The notes under the pieces: generated by a model
The model's database searches: none
What the model saw: only the letters and a program-made list of their open reading frames with translations
What the model was told of the DNA's origin: nothing
Shown: positions 6,057 to 9,214 of the stretch, piece after piece
Layout of the letters: each line of letters begins with the position of its first letter
Position numbering within the stretch: the stretch's first letter is position 1
Assembly: GCA_947585065.1 (NCBI GenBank)
Contig: CANPWX010000032.1
Span: 1-9,214 of the forward strand
DNA from: an uncultured Bacilli bacterium
GTDB lineage: Bacteria; Bacillota_I; Bacilli_A; RF39; UBA660
Direction: 5' to 3'
DNA length: 9,214 nucleotides
Position numbers and translations under genes: made by a program

Positions 6057-8288
6057 TTACACAAATTTGACACTTTTTAATAAATCAAAGAAAGACAAGC
6101 ATCCAATAAATAGTAAAATGAGAAGAAGAACAAAACAGCCATTTTTTTTCGTTTGAGGAACAAAATAAGTTTGATAATGGGGAGCTTCTTCTTCAATATC
6201 ATAAAGGAGGATCACCGATTCATCAGGCATTGAAAAAGTTTGATTAATAATTGGTACGACCTCTCCAGAATTTGTATAAATACGAACATTTTTTAACTGA
6301 TATCCTTCTTTTAAATTATATTGTAAAGGGATCTCTTCTTGAAAAACAGGATTTGATGGAAAATGCCAAGTAATTTCTGATCTTGGTTCCCAAAAAATAG
6401 AATATTCTGGCATCTCTTCTTGAAAAGCAATTAAAATAACATCTTCGTTAGGCATAAGAAACTCTTCCTGATCCAAAAGAACTCTTTCCCCACTTTCCAT
6501 TTGAAGAATATATTTTAAAGAATGAGGCAAAGTCACTACCTCTTTAGGATAATAAGAATCACGTTCCAGAGAAATATCTACATTACTTTCATTTACCAGA
6601 CGAACTTTATGACTTGCTCGCATCTTTTTTACATCATAAAAAAGGACAATATCACTATCAGGCATAAGAAAACTGTTATTTAAAATAGAAACTTCTTCCC
6701 CACGTGTGGTATAAATTTGTAAAGAATCAAGTTGATAATCCTCTTCTAAATCATATTGAAAAAAAACACGGTTTCCTTCTTGTTCAGTAAGTGGGATAGA
6801 AAAATGAACATAAGGACTATCCAAGAAAAACAAATGATAATTAGGTCTACTTACCACTTTAGAACAAGTAACATCCAAAATGACATCTTCTTCTGGCATT
6901 AAGAAAGATCCATCAAAAGAAATAGGCTCATTCGAAACAGTCGATACATGAACAACAAAATCTGTAAAACCATCTTCTAACAATATTTGAGGAGTCACAA
7001 CATCACCTGGTTGATATGTATCTTTTTCCAGTGTCACTGAAACTCCCTCTCGCACGACAATAGAAACATGATACATCTTTTTCTCTTCTAATGAATAAAG
7101 AACGACGATATCCTCTTCTGGCATCAAAAAGGAATTTTCAGAAACTAAAACTTTTTTTCCACTTACCGTATAAACTTCTAAATCACGAAGTAAATAATTT
7201 TCATCAAGCTCATATGGAAGAGAAATCCTCTGACCCGCTTCACTAACAGAATCCAAAGAAAAATGAATCAAAGAAGAAGGACGAACAAAAAGAGAATATT
7301 TTACAGGATCTTTTTTCTTGTTTGCCATACCTTCAACAATCACTCCTTCAAAAGGCATTTGAAAACGTCCATTAATAACTGGAACATCTTTTCCCGAAAA
7401 CGTCGTAACTTTCCAACTTAAATTTTCATAACCCTCCGAAACATTTGCACGAACTAAAACCTCCTCTCCACCAAAAGAAGAAAGATCTTGCATAGAATAA
7501 AGAACCCCTTCCCGTGGCATCAAAACAATAGGATAAGCTTCTCTTTCTTTGGGAGTAATATGAAAATTAAGAAAGACATCTTTTTCTTTTGGTTTGGTTA
7601 CCTCAATAAATTCAATACTGTTTTCTTTATAAAAATGAATTTCTTCATCAAAAAATGTAGAACGAAGTTGAAAACGATGATCTCCTTCCTCAGCAAACTG
7701 AAATTCATAAACAGTATCTTTCTTTGTATAAGTGTTTCCATCAAAACTTTGAATTGTACAATCCTCAGGCAAATTTTTCCAAAAAGTCACATTTAATTTC
7801 TCGCCAACCACTCCCTTATAATCATATTCTTCAGGATCAAAATAAGTTGGCAGGGCATTTAAATAATCATTTCGATAATCAATTAAAGCATGAGCAACAG
7901 AAAAAGAATACTTCAAGTTATCTTCCTGATTTTCCCGATAGTAATCCCAAATTAAAACTTGCATACCAACAAGATAATACGAATCCATTTGAGAAAACGT
8001 TCGATGATCCATTAAAATAGTAATTAAATTTTTTAAATTTACCATCGCATCCTCATCAATAGATAAAGAATCAATTTCTTGCATCTCCAGCCCGCGAACA
8101 TCTTCTCCATAATTCACCATAAAAATAGGCATATGAGTCTCTAAATTTTCATAAAGATAGATTTCTCGATAAGTACTATCTCCCAAAAAATAATAATAGC
8201 CTGTTCTATGACGTTCTACCATCATGGCATTTGCTTCACTAAAAAATAAAATAAATAATAAAGCACAAAATAATAAATATTTTTTCAT
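6057..8288 (-). CDS. Surface adhesin-like protein, thioester-like head and FxMP repeat stalk
   Basis: The 743-residue protein has a signal peptide (1-21, ending EANA) and a C-terminal membrane segment (about 717-737) with a short tail, KSVKFV, so it is exported and anchored facing out. Residues 30-145 resemble the thioester (TED/TQXA) domain of Gram-positive adhesins: YYYF, PIFMVNYGE (54-62) where the Cys motif is expected, and QVLIWDYY (110-117) as the Gln motif. The reactive Cys is absent (Met57). Residues 238-700 form a beta-rich stalk of repeats, each closing with an F-x-M-P segment (F309, F387, F462, F540, F610, F685) in the style of divergent InlB B-repeats. VPQTK (710-714) before the membrane segment recalls a degenerate sortase motif. 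AGGAG lies 4 nt before the ATG. Probable adhesin or cell-surface scaffold; the ligand is unknown. Confidence 0.9.
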   Translation of the reverse strand: MKKYLLFCALLFILFFSEANAMMVERHRTGYYYFLGDSTYREIYLYENLETHMPIFMVNYGEDVRGLEMQEIDSLSIDEDAMVNLKNLITILMDHRTFSQMDSYYLVGMQVLIWDYYRENQEDNLKYSFSVAHALIDYRNDYLNALPTYFDPEEYDYKGVVGEKLNVTFWKNLPEDCTIQSFDGNTYTKKDTVYEFQFAEEGDHRFQLRSTFFDEEIHFYKENSIEFIEVTKPKEKDVFLNFHITPKEREAYPIVLMPREGVLYSMQDLSSFGGEEVLVRANVSEGYENLSWKVTTFSGKDVPVINGRFQMPFEGVIVEGMANKKKDPVKYSLFVRPSSLIHFSLDSVSEAGQRISLPYELDENYLLRDLEVYTVSGKKVLVSENSFLMPEEDIVVLYSLEEKKMYHVSIVVREGVSVTLEKDTYQPGDVVTPQILLEDGFTDFVVHVSTVSNEPISFDGSFLMPEEDVILDVTCSKVVSRPNYHLFFLDSPYVHFSIPLTEQEGNRVFFQYDLEEDYQLDSLQIYTTRGEEVSILNNSFLMPDSDIVLFYDVKKMRASHKVRLVNESNVDISLERDSYYPKEVVTLPHSLKYILQMESGERVLLDQEEFLMPNEDVILIAFQEEMPEYSIFWEPRSEITWHFPSNPVFQEEIPLQYNLKEGYQLKNVRIYTNSGEVVPIINQTFSMPDESVILLYDIEEEAPHYQTYFVPQTKKNGCFVLLLILLFIGCLSFFDLLKSVKFV
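6189..7577 (-). repeat. Alternating A/B protein repeats of the stalk
   Basis: Residues 238-700 contain two repeat types that alternate. Type A (331-403, 484-555, 629-700) has a HFSL-like strand, an L-x-Y-x-L-x-E-x-Y-x-L segment, a V/I-Y-T-x-S/R-G turn and then the F-x-M-P closing and a Y-D/S-x-E-E end. Type B (406-476, 559-624) has V-x-(V/I)-(T/S)-L-E-(K/R)-D-(T/S)-Y, V-V-T, then the F-L-M-P closing. A divergent unit at 238-320 precedes them. The A-B pair recurs at about 145-153 residues. Confidence 0.75.
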
Positions 8289-8292
8289 AAAT

Positions 8293-8310
8293 CTCCTATT
8301 CTAAAAGGAG
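8293..8310 (-). promoter_or_regulatory. RBS of the 743-aa gene inside a small hairpin
   Basis: The RBS AGGAG (8297-8293) lies only 4 nt before the ATG. A perfectly complementary CTCCT occurs 8 nt upstream (8310-8306), so the leader can form a 5-bp hairpin that hides the RBS. This could lower or condition translation; the stem is short and may be chance. Confidence 0.4.
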
Positions 8311-8330
8311 TTGTCTTTTAAGCAAGTTCT

Positions 8331-8359
8331 ACTATAACGAAAAAAAACGCATTTGTAAA
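8331..8359 (-). promoter_or_regulatory. Promoter of the 743-aa gene
   Basis: TTTACA (8359-8354), an exact 17-bp spacer and TATAGT (8336-8331) each match the sigma-A consensus at five of six positions. Transcription should start near 8324, leaving a leader of about 36 nt. The -35 lies in the loop of the preceding gene's terminator, so the two signals share the same DNA. Confidence 0.65.
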
Positions 8360-8366
8360 GCGTTTA
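8340..8366 (-). terminator. Terminator of the RnfD-like gene
   Basis: On the minus strand AAACGC (8365-8360) pairs with GCGTTT (8350-8345) around a 9-nt loop, and the descending arm merges into eight consecutive Ts (8347-8340). The stop codon TAA (8366-8364) overlaps the ascending arm. The loop carries the -35 of the next gene. Confidence 0.65.
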
Positions 8367-9214
8367 TTTTGTCTTTTTTTGTCGTAAAAATACCACTACT
8401 GCATAAAAAACATTACAAAGAAAAATAGCAAAATAACCTCCCTCATTTATATGGAAAAAAAAGAGAAAGAGAAAAGAGAAAAGTGCAGAAATAAGAGCAT
8501 AAAGTATTTTAAATTTTGGATAGACTGGCGAAGTAGCGCATTGAGGAAGAAAAAGAATCCCGCCAAAAAAGACAGAAGGATTTAAATAATCCACTAAAGT
8601 ATAGGAAGAAGGAAAAAGAAAATACAAAAGGAAAAAAAGCAAAGTATACGTTCCTAAATACCAAAGAGCAATCTCTTTTTTATAATAAAAAGTACTACAC
8701 AAGAACAAAAACAAAAGAAGTAAAAGAAATAAATTTGTTGTTCCGTATCCTCCAAACCCTCTTCCAAAAAAAGTATCAATGGTTCCATAAACATATCCAC
8801 TATTCTTTTCCACAACATTTTGTAAACCGATAGAAAAAAGAGAAGTAAGAAGAATAAGCCCAACTTTAAAAGAAGAAAATAAATTCAATTTTTTTAAAAA
8901 TTTAGATCCCAAAAAGAAGAAGACAAAAAAGAGGATGGTATAACCAAGAAAAAGAAAAACAGGAAAACGAGGTGGTGCAAGAAGCCCCAGCATGAGTCCC
9001 CTAGAAAGTGTTGAAAAAGAAAGAGCATTCCCTCTCCATTTATCAAAAATCACAGAACATAAAACCCCAATAAAAGGAATAAGAAGAAAAACAAGAGTAT
9101 CCAAAAAATTCATTTTTTGAAGAAAAACATAGGAAAGTCCATTCTTATAATATCCATATCCCAAAAAAAGAAGACAAAATAGAAATACCACTTTTTCTAC
9201 TCTTTTAACATTCC
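8364..9214 (-). CDS. NqrB/RnfD-family-like membrane protein, probably 5' partial
   Basis: At least 275 residues (counted from GTG at 9191) form a very hydrophobic protein with about eight to nine membrane segments. Positions with RnfD-like patterns are LLAPPRFPVFLFLGYTILF (70-88; RnfD has PP-x-x-P before a membrane helix), FGRGFGGYGTTNLF (142-155; RnfD has GGSxGETSA), and NPSVFFGG...CATSPVYPKFKILYAL (204-233), followed by GGYFAIFLCNVF (251-262), like the family's T-x-P-V-x-P-K-G-x-x-x-Y and the FAILLMN end. RnfD/NqrB subunits are flavin-carrying membrane parts of ion-translocating redox complexes. The usual S-G-A-T flavin-attachment motif is not seen; SGYVYGT (131-137) is in that area. The frame stays open to the window edge with no stop, so the true start may be outside; GTG 9191 has only a weak RBS. 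No rnfG follows. Family is likely; activity is unproven. Confidence 0.8.
   Translation of the reverse strand, partial: NVKRVEKVVFLFCLLFLGYGYYKNGLSYVFLQKMNFLDTLVFLLIPFIGVLCSVIFDKWRGNALSFSTLSRGLMLGLLAPPRFPVFLFLGYTILFFVFFFLGSKFLKKLNLFSSFKVGLILLTSLFSIGLQNVVEKNSGYVYGTIDTFFGRGFGGYGTTNLFLLLLLFLFLCSTFYYKKEIALWYLGTYTLLFFLLYFLFPSSYTLVDYLNPSVFFGGILFLPQCATSPVYPKFKILYALISALFSFLFLFFFHINEGGYFAIFLCNVFYAVVVFLRQKKTK

Noticed and set aside
5960..6073. N-terminal extension of DnaG by 38 codons from ATG 6073
   Set aside because: It has no ribosome binding site, would overlap the upstream gene and cross a terminator hairpin, and primases start at the zinc-domain sequence found at 5959 with a good GGGAGG.
7488..8020. 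Plus-strand open frames of about 100 codons opposite the 743-aa gene
   Set aside because: They are antisense shadows of a clear gene with signal peptide, repeats and anchor, and have no RBS or domain of their own.
8298..8323. TTGCTT/TAGAAT as the promoter of the 743-aa gene
   Set aside because: It would place the start of transcription inside the RBS; the TTTACA-17-TATAGT pair upstream fits better.

Overview
The window is AT-rich DNA from a Firmicutes-type bacterium. All six convincing genes lie on the minus strand, so they are read from high to low coordinates. The anchor is the primase - housekeeping sigma factor - tRNA methyltransferase cluster (dnaG-rpoD-trmK), an order typical of Bacilli and Firmicutes. 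The strong A+T bias, compact overlaps and the style of the two surface proteins would suit a reduced-genome gut lineage of Bacilli (RF39-like). That placement is an impression from protein style, not a demonstrated fact.

Layout in transcription order. (1) 9214-8364: a polytopic membrane protein resembling the NqrB/RnfD family, probably cut by the window edge, ending in a hairpin terminator. (2) 8288-6057: a 743-residue secreted, C-terminally anchored surface protein. It has a thioester-domain-like N-terminus and a stalk of alternating repeats that each end in an F-x-M-P motif. Its promoter sits inside the terminator of gene 1. (3) 5959-2290: dnaG, rpoD and trmK, overlapping by 4 and 1 nt and therefore probably translationally coupled, closed by an AT-rich hairpin around the trmK stop. 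(4) 2176-611: a second surface protein with its own promoter (perfect TATAAT), an N-terminal membrane/signal segment and a C-terminal DUF6273-like domain. (5) 610-1: about 600 bp with no confident gene. It holds small ORFs and fragments, an inverted repeat, an orphan ribosome binding site and a good minus-strand terminator, and is probably eroded sequence.

The housekeeping cluster supplies replication priming, sigma-70-type transcription and m1A22 tRNA modification. The flanking genes are membrane or envelope functions. The most notable observations are a sigma factor whose N-terminal region 1.1-like module appears twice in tandem, an adhesin-like protein whose thioester-type domain keeps the Gln motif but has Met where the reactive Cys is expected, its A/B alternating stalk, and an RnfD-like protein without a recognisable flavin-attachment motif and without rnfG following it.
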